A stretch of 64,000 nucleotides of DNA, taken from Treponema primitia ZAS-1. GTDB lineage: Bacteria > Spirochaetota > Spirochaetia > Treponematales > Breznakiellaceae. The notes beneath the pieces are model-generated. The model saw nothing but the letters and a program-made list of their open reading frames with translations. It did not search any database and had not been told where the DNA came from. The stretch is taken from positions 1-64,000 of the forward strand of contig NZ_AEEA01000029.1 of assembly GCF_000297095.1 (NCBI RefSeq), read 5' to 3'. Of this stretch, positions 44,951-53,337 are shown piece after piece. Position 1 is the first letter of the stretch, and each line of letters opens with the position of its first letter. Made by a program: the position numbers and the translations under genes.

Positions 44951-46020
44951 GACGATACCGCAAGGGCTGTATATATCGTACCGTAGCCCTCCCCCATCTT
45001 TTCAACCGAGTAATCGGTTTCTACCATGTTTCTGCTTTTTGCGCCCATGGCAATAGTTTTAGCCTGGTCCTGGAGCATACGGCCAAGAAGCTCCGCCCCT
45101 TCACGCGCATCCTTAAAGATATACCCGTTCTCCCCGGGATTAACCAGATCACGGTTTCCCGGTACATCCCGCAGCAATAATGCGCAGGAACCGTTCATAG
45201 CCTCCAGTACCCCAAAGGGAAGGCCCTCCCAGGCGGAAGTGGAAAGGTACACCAGGGTTTCCGCTAAATAGGAATCCACCTGTTGTTTGTCCACCCAGCC
45301 GGTTATGGTACAGTTCTTTGATTTCAGCGTATCCCCCAGGGGCCCCTCCCCGACCCAGCAAAAGGGGACGCAATCGGCATCAAAAACCGATGCGATTTCA
45401 TTAAACAGGGCCGGATCTTTTTGGGTACCCGCAATCCCTACAAAGCTGACGAGCCGGGGAAACGGGGCTTTTCTTATTGGGGTAAGGGCAACCCCGTTAC
45501 ATACATAGAGGGTCTTTCTTCCAAGGGGGGCGTATATTTCCGCCTCCGATTTGCCGCATCCCACCACGGTTCCCCCAAACCATCCGCCTACCCTCTCCAG
45601 GAAGCGGAAAAGCCGCCTTTTGAGGGACCCGATATCGGTACGGATAAAAGCGGCGCAGTGGGGGGTATAGATTACCCGGGATATACCGAGAAGCCTGCAC
45701 GCCAAGCGTCCGAGGAAACCGGCTTTTGAGGAATGGAGGTGGATTACCGTTTCGGGAAGCTTTTGGTAGGGTTTTAAAAGGCGGATCAACGATCCGAGGG
45801 CACGGACATCCTTAATCAGGTTTATTTCCCGATCCGCGAAGGGCCATGCAATAAATTCCACCCCCGGGGGAAATTTGTTTCGTACGTTGGCAGCTTCATC
45901 AACCCACATCCGTGAACCGTGGATTACTATGTGCTTTATCTTTGGCAGTTGTTTTGTTATGGTAATTACCGCGGTGGTGACACCGGATGCAAAGGGTTCA
46001 AGCACATGAACAACGGTCAT
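44947..46020 (-). CDS. Family 4 glycosyltransferase
   Basis: 357 residues, GT-B fold: VVHVLEPFASGVTTAVITI, IHLHSSKAGFLGRLA, SRVIYTPHCAAF, SFVGIAGTQKDPALFNEI, WVGEGPLG, and YLSTSAWEGLPFGVLEAMNGSCALLLRDVPGNRD with the E-x7-E motif. It resembles early-step capsular or LPS transferases. First gene of a three-gene minus-strand operon with both module B genes (ATGA overlaps throughout). The promoter at 46027-46056 places its start site at about the ATG, so the mRNA may be leaderless; no Shine-Dalgarno is visible. Confidence 0.9.
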   Translation of the reverse strand: MTVVHVLEPFASGVTTAVITITKQLPKIKHIVIHGSRMWVDEAANVRNKFPPGVEFIAWPFADREINLIKDVRALGSLIRLLKPYQKLPETVIHLHSSKAGFLGRLACRLLGISRVIYTPHCAAFIRTDIGSLKRRLFRFLERVGGWFGGTVVGCGKSEAEIYAPLGRKTLYVCNGVALTPIRKAPFPRLVSFVGIAGTQKDPALFNEIASVFDADCVPFCWVGEGPLGDTLKSKNCTITGWVDKQQVDSYLAETLVYLSTSAWEGLPFGVLEAMNGSCALLLRDVPGNRDLVNPGENGYIFKDAREGAELLGRMLQDQAKTIAMGAKSRNMVETDYSVEKMGEGYGTIYTALAVSS

Positions 46021-46026
46021 AGATAA

Positions 46027-46056
46027 ATAATAGGGAACTATGGTTCATTCTGTCAA
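46027..46056 (-). promoter_or_regulatory. Promoter of the minus-strand glycan operon, possibly leaderless
   Basis: On the minus strand, -35 TTGACA (46056-46051), 18-bp spacer, -10 TATTAT (46032-46027). The expected start site is near 46020, which is the first base of the GT4 ATG. Confidence 0.6.
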
Positions 46057-46060
46057 TCGG

Positions 46061-46069
46061 TGGTATATT
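46061..46069 (+). promoter_or_regulatory. Extended -10 promoter for the CDP-alcohol transferase gene
   Basis: TGG-TATATT forms an extended -10 with no good -35 hexamer, 32 bp before the ATG, which has GAGGAG as Shine-Dalgarno. It is divergent from the minus-strand promoter within an 80-bp gap. Confidence 0.4.
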
Positions 46070-46100
46070 TATAGATAAAAATTGCAGAGGAGACAAACCT

Positions 46101-46811
46101 ATGGCGTACACCTTTCGGGATATTATCGATTCCCTGCCCCCGGAGAAGCGGCAGCAGGATGGTCTTTGGACCCGTTTTGTTTTGCGTCCCCTGTCTATCC
46201 CGATAACATGGCTTGCCCTGGCCCTGGGTTTAAGTGCAAATGGGGTATCCTACATATCGGTTATTTTTAGCCTGACCGGGGGTGTTCTCTTTTCCCTTGA
46301 GGGCTTTGCGCTTCCCCTCTGGGGCGCCATCATCCTTAATATGTTTTCAATTCTTGACTGTGTGGATGGCAATATTGCCCGGGTAACTAAAACTGCCGGC
46401 CCCTGGGGCGGATGGGCAGACGCGGTGATGGGATTTATTGCCTACACGGCGGTGTTTCTATCCACCGGTATCTATGTGTACCTACGGACCGGCTGGTGGT
46501 GGATCCTGGTGCTTACCGCCCTGACATCATCGGCCAATCTGCTTACTCGGGTAGCCTATCAAATCTATAAGAATATTGAAGGTAAAACCGCCCATGGATC
46601 GGTTTCCTTTGAACGGAAATTAGCGGAAAACGTAGGTGTTACCGGTTTTCTCATGCCTGCCCTGATTATTTGCCATTTTTCAGGCGGAATGGAGTATATT
46701 ATTGCCTTCAACCTGCTCTTTTACCTGGGTGGATGTGCAGCAACGATTTTTAAGTTAGCGAAAAAGGCAAATTTAGCCGGGAAGAGCAGAAAAGAATCTT
46801 GTCAAACTTAA
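46101..46811 (+). CDS. CDP-alcohol phosphatidyltransferase-family membrane protein, variant active site
   Basis: 236 residues with about six membrane segments. The family motif D-x2-DG-x2-AR-x8-G-x3-D-x3-D appears as DCVDGNIARVTKTAGPWGGW then ADAVMG. The first three Asp are present, but the fourth, the proposed general base, is Gly. Family members move a phospho-alcohol from a CDP-alcohol to a second alcohol. In a window that also makes CMP-2-aminoethylphosphonate, transfer of AEP to a lipid is an attractive idea (inference), but the missing Asp could equally mean loss of activity. Good Shine-Dalgarno (GAGGAG). Confidence 0.85.
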   Translation: MAYTFRDIIDSLPPEKRQQDGLWTRFVLRPLSIPITWLALALGLSANGVSYISVIFSLTGGVLFSLEGFALPLWGAIILNMFSILDCVDGNIARVTKTAGPWGGWADAVMGFIAYTAVFLSTGIYVYLRTGWWWILVLTALTSSANLLTRVAYQIYKNIEGKTAHGSVSFERKLAENVGVTGFLMPALIICHFSGGMEYIIAFNLLFYLGGCAATIFKLAKKANLAGKSRKESCQT

Positions 46812-46835
46812 CTTTTTTTATCATGCTAGTAGTAT

Positions 46836-48275
46836 ATGACTCTGTCAGATTTTGATGTTTGGTATAGGACCAGATACCGGCGGACTAGTTCTGCCCTTAC
46901 AACTACTGCTATGGTTTTGGCCGATCTTTTCGGGGTCATGGTTTCCTTTGGGGCGGGTTTCTTTCTGGTTAACCTCTACGACATGAGCGCCATTAACTTT
47001 AAGTCCTTTGTTACTTATTGGCCCTATCTGCCGTTGTTTATTGTGGTGTTCCAGATAGCCCGGCTGTACCCCGGGATTTCCCTGGCGCCGGCGGAGGAGC
47101 TGCGGCATTTTACCATTGGTTCCGGTATGGCCCACGGGGGAATTATTATTTCCCGATATATTGAGGATACGGAATTTGATCCCATTTCTGTGGCCTTTAT
47201 TATCAGTTTTGTTTTTTCAACCATCATCCTTTTAATCTGCCGATCCTGTATGCGGGCGATCCTGCAGAAGTCGAAACTGGGGGGTATTCCGGCGGTTATA
47301 TTCGGCGGGGGGAACACAGGCCGCATGGTGGTGGATCGCTGTCTCCGGCGCAGGATTGGGTATGTGCCGGTCCTCATCCTGGATGACGATCCCTCCACGG
47401 GCGAGGAATACCAGGAGGTTCCTATCATTCATGATACCGGTATCGGGCCGGAACTGGTAAAGCGGTACAATATAAAAACGGCTATTGTAGCTATGCCAAA
47501 ACTGGATCGTAAAGTCCTGGCCCATCTCCTTAACTACTCGGTTTCGGCGTTCCGGTATAATGTGTTAATCCCCGATTTTTTTAGCATAACCAATATTTGG
47601 ATGTCCGTGCGGGACTTTGAGGGGATCCTCGGGCTCGCTACCAGCCAGAAACTGAAAATGTTCTGGAACCTGGGGATTAAGCGATTTATTGATCTGAGCA
47701 TCGTTATTGTAGGGGGGATTCTCATACTGCCTGGGCTGCTGTTTTTTGCCCTGCTGATAAAACTCTCCTCCCCCGGGCCGGTACTGTACGGGCATACCAG
47801 GCTTGGACTTAACAACAAACATTTTAAGGCTTATAAATTCAGATCCATGGTGGTTGACGCCGAGGAACAGCTTGAAATAATGCTGGAATCGAATCCCCAG
47901 ATCAAGGAAGAGTGGGAAACAAACCACAAGCTGAAAAACGATCCCCGGGTTACCGGAATTGGCCGATTTTTGCGGCGGACCAGTTTTGATGAATTTCCCC
48001 AGCTGATTAACATCGTTAAAGGCGAAATGAGCCTTGTGGGGCCACGCCCGGTGGTGGATGAGGAAGTCGAAAAATACGGTGAAGATTATAACCGCATTTT
48101 TTCCGTCAAGCCGGGGCTTACCGGACTTTGGCAGGTTTCCGGAAGGTCGGATACAAATTATGCGGAAAGGGTAGCCTTTGACACCTATTATCTGCAGAGC
48201 TGGTCGGTGTGGCTTGATCTTTGGATTCTGTATAAAACCGTTGGGGTTGTGGTTAGGGGAAAGGGAGCTTATTAG
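46836..48275 (+). CDS. Undecaprenyl-phosphate sugar phosphotransferase (WbaP/CpsE-type)
   Basis: 479 residues. Four to five N-terminal helices, a central CoA-binding-like Rossmann domain (AVIFGGGNTGRMVVDRCL; LILDDDPSTGEEYQ), one re-entrant helix, and the catalytic bacterial sugar transferase domain (SSPGPVLYGHTRLGLNNKHF, AYKFRSMVVDAEEQ, PQLINIVKGEMSLVGPRPV, KPGLTGLWQVSGRS). It transfers a hexose-1-phosphate to undecaprenyl phosphate and so initiates glycan assembly; it is the only initiating enzyme in the window. No good Shine-Dalgarno precedes the ATG at 46836. Confidence 0.93.
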   Translation: MTLSDFDVWYRTRYRRTSSALTTTAMVLADLFGVMVSFGAGFFLVNLYDMSAINFKSFVTYWPYLPLFIVVFQIARLYPGISLAPAEELRHFTIGSGMAHGGIIISRYIEDTEFDPISVAFIISFVFSTIILLICRSCMRAILQKSKLGGIPAVIFGGGNTGRMVVDRCLRRRIGYVPVLILDDDPSTGEEYQEVPIIHDTGIGPELVKRYNIKTAIVAMPKLDRKVLAHLLNYSVSAFRYNVLIPDFFSITNIWMSVRDFEGILGLATSQKLKMFWNLGIKRFIDLSIVIVGGILILPGLLFFALLIKLSSPGPVLYGHTRLGLNNKHFKAYKFRSMVVDAEEQLEIMLESNPQIKEEWETNHKLKNDPRVTGIGRFLRRTSFDEFPQLINIVKGEMSLVGPRPVVDEEVEKYGEDYNRIFSVKPGLTGLWQVSGRSDTNYAERVAFDTYYLQSWSVWLDLWILYKTVGVVVRGKGAY

Positions 48276-49046
48276 GTGAAGATAAAGGTACTTCTGCTCC
48301 TGATGTTCCTGAATGTTTTTTCCCTCTTTGGTCAGCTCCGTTCCTTTAATGATCTGTTTCCAAACCTTGATACGGAAAAAAGAGAAACGGTATTTTCCGG
48401 CATCCTCACCGAATCCGGGAATGCGGATGCCAGCCTGGGTTTATTACCCTCCGGGGAAATCGGAACGAAAATTTTCAATTTAACGATAACGGATCTGCGC
48501 CCTTCCTGTTTGGTGGAATCCTTGACGGTAATACCCTATCTTGATAAACCGATAGGACTTTTAGCGATATACAATGCCATGGGGAAGATACGCGGTTTAA
48601 AGGGGCGTTTGTACCATTCCGCTACCCGGGATGAAAATGTCCCTCTTTTTGAGGATGCGACCCGTATTGAAAGTCCAAGGCGAACCAGGGCTATACCGGA
48701 CCCTGTGGATTCCACTATCCTGCCCAAGTCGGACAGAGTCTATGTATTGTTGAAGGATGTTAATTTCGGCAATTCCTACTATCAGGCGGATATTTTTACC
48801 GAATCCTATGGATTGCTGTATGGGTTATCGAATTTCAGGAACCTCTCCTATGTTATTCCGGTAATTAAAGAGGGAAAATTCAGGGCCCTGTTCTATGTTG
48901 AACCGGTTGCTGAGGGGGTTTTGGTTTATAGTGCCGCCGCAGCGGAGGTTTCCAATTTCATTTCGAACAGGATAAACATCCCTTCAGCTATCCGAAAACG
49001 GATTGAAGTTATTTTAAGCTGGTTAATTGATAATATATCAGAGTAA
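48276..49046 (+). CDS. Exported protein of unknown function (DUF6675-like)
   Basis: 256 residues, GTG start one base after the WbaP stop. Signal peptide MKIKVLLLLMFLNVFSLFGQ, then a soluble domain with KSDRVYVLLKDVNFGNSYYQADI and GLLYGLSNFRNLSYVIPVIKEGKFRALFYVEPV. I believe this belongs to the spirochaete-specific DUF6675 group, but have no search to confirm it. Periplasmic location inferred. Function unknown. Confidence 0.72.
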   Translation: MKIKVLLLLMFLNVFSLFGQLRSFNDLFPNLDTEKRETVFSGILTESGNADASLGLLPSGEIGTKIFNLTITDLRPSCLVESLTVIPYLDKPIGLLAIYNAMGKIRGLKGRLYHSATRDENVPLFEDATRIESPRRTRAIPDPVDSTILPKSDRVYVLLKDVNFGNSYYQADIFTESYGLLYGLSNFRNLSYVIPVIKEGKFRALFYVEPVAEGVLVYSAAAAEVSNFISNRINIPSAIRKRIEVILSWLIDNISE

Positions 49047-49058
49047 AAGATGCGAAAC

Positions 49059-49088
49059 TTGACACGAATATGGTTTTTTGGGTAAGAT
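49059..49088 (+). promoter_or_regulatory. tRNA-Gly promoter
   Basis: -35 TTGACA (49059-49064), 18-bp spacer, -10 TAAGAT (49083-49088), ending 19 bp before the mature tRNA 5' end. Confidence 0.65.
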
Positions 49089-49107
49089 AGTTAGGTAGAA
49101 AAAACTT

Positions 49108-49179
49108 GCGGATGTCGTATAACGGCTATTACCCCAGCCTTCCAAGCTGGAGACGAGGGTTCGACTCCCTTCATCCGCT
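49108..49179 (+). tRNA. tRNA-Gly (anticodon TCC)
   Basis: Cloverleaf of 72 nt with acceptor GCGGATG/CATCCGC, anticodon stem CCAGC/GCTGG with loop CTTCCAA (anticodon TCC at 49141-49143), and T-arm with GGTTCGACTCC. Discriminator T; CCA is not encoded. Confidence 0.96.
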
Positions 49180-49186
49180 GTAGTTT

Positions 49187-49243
49187 AAAGACTGGGTGTT
49201 TGCGCGGGAACTCCGTTGCAAGTGGCACACCCAGTCTTTTTTT
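49187..49243. terminator. Intrinsic terminator shared by tRNA-Gly and the convergent zinc-knuckle gene
   Basis: GACTGGGTGT (49190-49199) pairs with ACACCCAGTC (49227-49236) over a 27-nt loop. AAA precedes and a long T run follows, so it can work in both directions. Confidence 0.7.
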
Positions 49244-49244
49244 G

Positions 49245-49490
49245 TCAGGTCCCTGTACCGGGGGTTGAAAAGTCGGGGTTCTTGAGAAGGGGCCTCTTGG
49301 GAGCGGGGGCCTTCTTGGGTTCGGAAACTTTTTTAGCCGCCGGTTTGGCTGCGGTTTTTGTTTTTGTGGCTGCGCCTTTTTTAACAGTCTTTGCCTTAGT
49401 TGCAGCGGCCTTAACCGCCTTAACTGCCTTTGGCTTTTTAGGTATTACGGTAAATTCAAGTTCTTTCCCGCAATGTGGGCATTTTGCCAT
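49245..49490 (-). CDS. Small zinc-knuckle protein with Lys/Ala-rich tail
   Basis: 81 residues. The N-terminal MAKCPHCGKELEF carries one CxxC knuckle. The rest is low-complexity Lys/Ala/Pro/Thr repeats (AVKAVKAAATKAKTVKKGAA), like the C-terminal tail of histone H1 or bacterial HU-extended proteins, which suggests nucleic-acid contact. A clear Shine-Dalgarno (AGGAG on the coding strand) precedes the ATG, and the gene ends at the shared terminator, so it is likely real despite its composition. A tandem CxxC is lacking, so zinc binding would need a dimer. Confidence 0.7.
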   Translation of the reverse strand: MAKCPHCGKELEFTVIPKKPKAVKAVKAAATKAKTVKKGAATKTKTAAKPAAKKVSEPKKAPAPKRPLLKNPDFSTPGTGT

Positions 49491-49574
49491 GGTACTTCTC
49501 CTTTAGTGGTTGGATTCCTTAGTTTAAATATCGGTAAAAAACAGTAAGCCTTTAAGAAGAATTATTATGCTTAC

Positions 49575-50402
49575 TTAGATGGCGCCTATCCGGTAAACCC
49601 CGTCCTCTTCCGCTACCATGGACTCCTTTTGTAAGGCTTCCAGGGCTTTATAAAGATCCGTCTTTTCTATTCCCGTGCGCTTGCGGAGTTCTTGTACCGA
49701 GGCGGGCCCTTCGGAAACCAGGGTACGAATTAGGCGGCCCCGGGCCTGCCGGAAGGAACCTTCGAAGGGGCTTTGCCGGGTGTAATGGGCGCTGTGGCGG
49801 TTAGGGTTTGGGGTGATTTTTTTCAGCGCCGCCCCGTAATCCATCAGGGCCCAGTACCATTTACGGGGATTTTTTTTATCCAGCACCGATTCAAGGATGG
49901 GGAAAATTTCAGCGTCCGACACCTTGGTGTCGGACGATACCTTCAGGCGATCTTGAAAGTAAAAGTGGATCACCGTTGCCCGTATGTTGGTTTCGATGAA
50001 AACCGCGGGGTAGTTATAGGCAAAGCAGGAAATAGCCCCGGCGGTATAGGCGCCGATTCCCGGCAGGGGGAGCAGTCCCTCGGGGGTATCCGGAACCTTC
50101 CCGTGATATTCGGTGGTGATGCAAGCGGCACACTCCTTGAGGTACCGGGCTCGGCGATTGTAGCCCAGGCCGCTCCATTCCCGAAGCACCTCCTCCAGGG
50201 AAGCCTTTGCCAGATCCCCCGGTTTTGGCCAGAGCTTCATCCACCGTTCCCAGTAGGGGATAACCCTATCGGTCTGGGTCTGCTGGAGCATGAACTCCGA
50301 AACCAGAACACCCCAGGGATCCGTATCCTCCCGCCAGGGGAACACCCTCCCCGCTTTTTTAAAATTGGTATAGATAATATTTCTGAATTCTGTCCGGTCC
50401 AT
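49575..50402 (-). CDS. HhH-GPD DNA glycosylase, MutY-like without the Fe-S cluster
   Basis: 275 residues. MutY-like core: VFPWREDTDPWGVLVSEFMLQQTQTDRV (catalytic Glu kept), LREWSGLGYNRRARYL, HhH motif LPLPGIGAYTAGAI. Two departures: the catalytic Asp region (ILDGNV in E. coli) reads FIETNI, and the C-terminal Cys cluster ligands are absent (the region reads LKKITPNPNRHSAHYTR). The NUDIX-like 8-oxoG recognition domain is replaced by a short winged helix (about 205-275; SEGPASVQELRKRTGIEKTD). Adenine excision is plausible but not assured. Last gene of an overlapping operon starting at 54917; it carries an in-gene palindrome. Confidence 0.82.
   Translation of the reverse strand: MDRTEFRNIIYTNFKKAGRVFPWREDTDPWGVLVSEFMLQQTQTDRVIPYWERWMKLWPKPGDLAKASLEEVLREWSGLGYNRRARYLKECAACITTEYHGKVPDTPEGLLPLPGIGAYTAGAISCFAYNYPAVFIETNIRATVIHFYFQDRLKVSSDTKVSDAEIFPILESVLDKKNPRKWYWALMDYGAALKKITPNPNRHSAHYTRQSPFEGSFRQARGRLIRTLVSEGPASVQELRKRTGIEKTDLYKALEALQKESMVAEEDGVYRIGAI
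49913..49936. repeat. 24-bp palindrome inside the MutY-like gene
   Basis: CGTCCGACACC (49913-49923), TT, GGTGTCGGACG (49926-49936) is a perfect 11-bp stem. On the coding strand it encodes VSSDTKVSD. Its TCCGACA/TGTCGGA core is shared with the 10677-10708 palindrome. Confidence 0.55.
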
Positions 50403-50951
50403 TCAGCTTAGTTTTTCTTTGACCTTGGCTGCTATGAGGTCCGCAATCCCCTTAGGATCAAGGGTATCGGTGTCCACAACAAGATCTGCGAAGCTGTAGT
50501 CATCGTTATCAATGTTGTATATCCGCAGGTACCGTTCCCGATCCTGCCTATCCCGTTCTGCGGTAAAGGCCGCCACGGACTCAATGGTTCCGCCTTCGCG
50601 CTTAACAATACGTTTTGCCCGGGTTTCCGGCGCTGCCGTAAGGTATACCTTGAGATCCGCCTCGCCCAGCATCCATATGGCCAGCCTGGAACCAAGTACA
50701 CAGCCTCCGGTCTCCCGGGCGATACTGAGCTGCCGCTGGTCCACTTCACGGTCCCAGGAATCGTCCGCAGCAGCCTGGGTGAGCACTTCCTCAAGGCTCA
50801 TTCCCCGCTCCAAAGCTAAACTGCGGAAGGTAAAGTTAATAAACCGAAGCCCCAGCAGCTCCGAAACCAGCTTGCTGACCGTGGTATTGCCACACCCGCT
50901 TTTTCCCGATATGGCGATCCGTGGACCTTCGATGCGTGCATCGTCTTTCAT
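50403..50951 (-). CDS. Cytidylate kinase-like protein
   Basis: 182 residues, P-loop NMP kinase of the short (archaeal/Cmk-like) type: IAISGKSGCGNTTVSKLVSELLG, a DSWDREVDQRQ region, GGCVLGSRLAIWML, VYLTAAPETRAKRIVKREG and RYLRIYNIDNDDYS. The family phosphorylates CMP/dCMP. The usual Gly-Lys-Gly-x-Gly loop is GKSGCGNTT. Overlaps YicC by 4 nt and abuts the MutY-like gene. Confidence 0.82.
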   Translation of the reverse strand: MKDDARIEGPRIAISGKSGCGNTTVSKLVSELLGLRFINFTFRSLALERGMSLEEVLTQAAADDSWDREVDQRQLSIARETGGCVLGSRLAIWMLGEADLKVYLTAAPETRAKRIVKREGGTIESVAAFTAERDRQDRERYLRIYNIDNDDYSFADLVVDTDTLDPKGIADLIAAKVKEKLS

Positions 50952-51814
50952 TCTATATTCCTTAACTGTTCCCTGATATTTTCCAGGGCGTTCTTCATAT
51001 CCACCACTGCCCGGCTTACTTCAAGAACCGGTGTTTTGGATCCAATGGTATTGACCTCCCGGTTTATCTCCTGGCAGAGGAAGTCGAGTTTCTTCCCGGG
51101 GCTTGGGTTCCGTTCTGTTTCGGAACGGAACTCCGCAAGATGCGAGGATAACCTGGATAATTCCTCAGAAATGGTATATTTCATTAGCAATACTGCGGTT
51201 TCAGCCAGGATACGGTTCTCGTCGATCCGGTCCCCCAGTAATTCGGCGAACCGGGTTTTTAGGTTTTCCTGAATGGAAGCTTCTAGGACGGGGACATGGG
51301 CGGATACGGCCTTAAGCGCTTCTTCCAGGTAAGCGATGTGACCCAGTATATCTTCCTGGGTATGCTTTCCCTCCCGAACCCGTTCCACCTCGAACTGGTC
51401 CACAGCTTTCTGAAGCAGGGGGGTAATAAGACTACGGTACTTCTGGTCGTCACGGTTCTTTTCTATCTCCAGTACCCCTTCCATTCCCAGGAGCAATGCC
51501 AAACCCGGTTTTTCCGGCAGGCCGAGCTCTCCGGCTAAATCAAGGATGCTGTCATAATAGGTTTTAGCTGCCCTATGATTTACCGAAATGAAAATATCGG
51601 AATTACGTTCCTTAACACGGATATTCACCTCTACCTTTCCCCGATTAAGCCTGCCGGCAACATAGTCCCGGATTTCTCTTTCCAACGAAGACAGGAAGGG
51701 AGGAAGGTTGACGAAAAGATCCAGGAAACGGCTGTTATAGCCCTTTATTTCCACCGAAAGGGAGATATTTTCATCCTGAATTTCCTGGCTGGCATAGCCG
51801 GTCATGCTTTTCAT
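50948..51814 (-). CDS. YicC-family endoribonuclease-like protein
   Basis: 288 residues. MKSMTGYASQEIQDENISLSVEIKGYNSRFLDLFVNLPP at the N-terminus and the C-terminal KKLDFLCQEINREVNTIGSKTPVLEVSRAVVDMKNALENIREQLRNIE are diagnostic of YicC/YloC. E. coli YicC is implicated in small-RNA decay. Length is normal. The ATG overlaps the murC stop by 4 nt, so the two are coupled. Confidence 0.92.
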   Translation of the reverse strand: MKSMTGYASQEIQDENISLSVEIKGYNSRFLDLFVNLPPFLSSLEREIRDYVAGRLNRGKVEVNIRVKERNSDIFISVNHRAAKTYYDSILDLAGELGLPEKPGLALLLGMEGVLEIEKNRDDQKYRSLITPLLQKAVDQFEVERVREGKHTQEDILGHIAYLEEALKAVSAHVPVLEASIQENLKTRFAELLGDRIDENRILAETAVLLMKYTISEELSRLSSHLAEFRSETERNPSPGKKLDFLCQEINREVNTIGSKTPVLEVSRAVVDMKNALENIREQLRNIE

Positions 51815-53304
51815 TGCGCAGTATCCTGGTAATAATCAAAAAGAACCCTGCCGAGCTTCCAGTTATCACCGGCGCCCATGGTAAGGAAGAGATCCCCGGG
51901 CTTAAGTATTCCCTTTAAAAGATCCGCCGCCCCCACGGGCTCTTCAATATAGTACACTCCGTCCTGAAGCTCCTTGGTTTTTTCAAAGAGGGTCCGGCCG
52001 GTAACTTCGCTGCTAACTACTTCCCTGGCGGAACCGTAGATTTTGTGGAGTACCACCTGGTTAGCGGTTTTAAAGGAAGCGGCAAACTGATCCAACAGGG
52101 CTGCTGTTCTGGTATAGGTGTGGGACATAAAGCTCAGAACAATCCGGCGTTTGGGGTAAAATTCCCGCAGCCCCTCCAGGGTGGTTCGGATAGCGGTGGG
52201 ATGGTGTCCGTAGTCATCCATAAAAAGTATGCCCCCCGCTTCCCCGAGGATCTCCTGCCGCCTCCGGCTGCCCCGGAAATCTTCCAGGGCCTGCCGTACC
52301 GCTTCGCGTTTCTCGCCGGTCCATCCGCCGTATTCCGCTTTTACCAGGGAGTCCGTCAGGGCCAGGGCTGCAACGGCGTCCAGGGCGATGTGCCGTCCGG
52401 GAAGACGCAGCTTTAATTCTCCGGGAAATCCCGCTATCCGCAGGGTAGTCCGTTCCTCCCCTGTTTGCAGTGATACTATTTTAAAATCGCCCTTGGCATG
52501 TACACCATAGGGAATAAGCTTGACGATCCCCTTGTTGACCGAATTGGCAACCTCGGTTGCACCGGGATCATCGGCGCAGTAAATCAATTCACCGTTGATG
52601 GGAAGCAGCTTGGCATATTCAATAAAAGCATTCCGGATCGATTCGTAGGTAGGATAATAATCCTGATGATCGCTTTCCACGCTGGTCAGGACAATGCGCC
52701 GGGGATGAAAGGACAGAAAATGCCGGCGGTATTCACAGGTTTCGGCTACAAAATATTTGTTTCCAAGGCTGAGGGTTGAGCGTCCGCCGAATCCATTAAC
52801 GGCGCTTCCCGCGAGGATACGCGCAGGAAGCCCCGCCGCCCGTATGAGGGTTCCCGCTATGGCGGTGGTAGTGGTCTTCCCGTGGACGCCGGCAATACCG
52901 GATGAGTCGAAAAGGGCAGAATAGGCGCCAAGGGCCTCGGTATATTTCAGCACCGGGATACCGCGCTTTTCCGCCTCCGCAATTTCACTGTTGCTGTCCC
53001 TGGAATAGGCCGCCGAACGGATCACCAGAACGGCGTCTTGGGGAATATGTTCGGGGGCAAAGGATTCATAGTAGGGAACGCCCAGTTCCTTGAGGATCCC
53101 ATCGGTATAAAAGACCTCATCCCTATCGGATCCGGATATATTGAACCCTGAATTGTGGAGTAGTTCCGCCAAGGCGCACATACCGGTACCCTTGATACCG
53201 ATGAAATAAACAGTCGGCGCTGGCAACGAAGTTCCGGAGCTATCGGTTCGAGAACCGTTCCAGGAAAGAAGCTTCTCAAAATTCATACAGCCATGGTAGC
53301 CCAT
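51811..53304 (-). CDS. murC: UDP-N-acetylmuramate--L-alanine ligase
   Basis: Mur ligase that adds the first amino acid of the peptidoglycan stem. YFIGIKGTGMCALAELLHNSGF, GSDRDEVFYTDG, IAGVHGKTTTTAIAGTLIRAAG (ATP loop), AETCEYRRHFLSFHP and DDYGHHPTAIRTTL are Mur/MurC motifs. The length of 497 residues counts from ATG 53304. An ATG at 53286 (MNFEKLLSW) is equally likely because neither has a clear Shine-Dalgarno. Sits 33 nt after the pseudouridine synthase stop in the same operon. Confidence 0.92.
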   Translation of the reverse strand: MGYHGCMNFEKLLSWNGSRTDSSGTSLPAPTVYFIGIKGTGMCALAELLHNSGFNISGSDRDEVFYTDGILKELGVPYYESFAPEHIPQDAVLVIRSAAYSRDSNSEIAEAEKRGIPVLKYTEALGAYSALFDSSGIAGVHGKTTTTAIAGTLIRAAGLPARILAGSAVNGFGGRSTLSLGNKYFVAETCEYRRHFLSFHPRRIVLTSVESDHQDYYPTYESIRNAFIEYAKLLPINGELIYCADDPGATEVANSVNKGIVKLIPYGVHAKGDFKIVSLQTGEERTTLRIAGFPGELKLRLPGRHIALDAVAALALTDSLVKAEYGGWTGEKREAVRQALEDFRGSRRRQEILGEAGGILFMDDYGHHPTAIRTTLEGLREFYPKRRIVLSFMSHTYTRTAALLDQFAASFKTANQVVLHKIYGSAREVVSSEVTGRTLFEKTKELQDGVYYIEEPVGAADLLKGILKPGDLFLTMGAGDNWKLGRVLFDYYQDTAQ

Positions 53305-53337
53305 GGGATCTTTTTTTTCAACCGCGCCGTGAGACCC

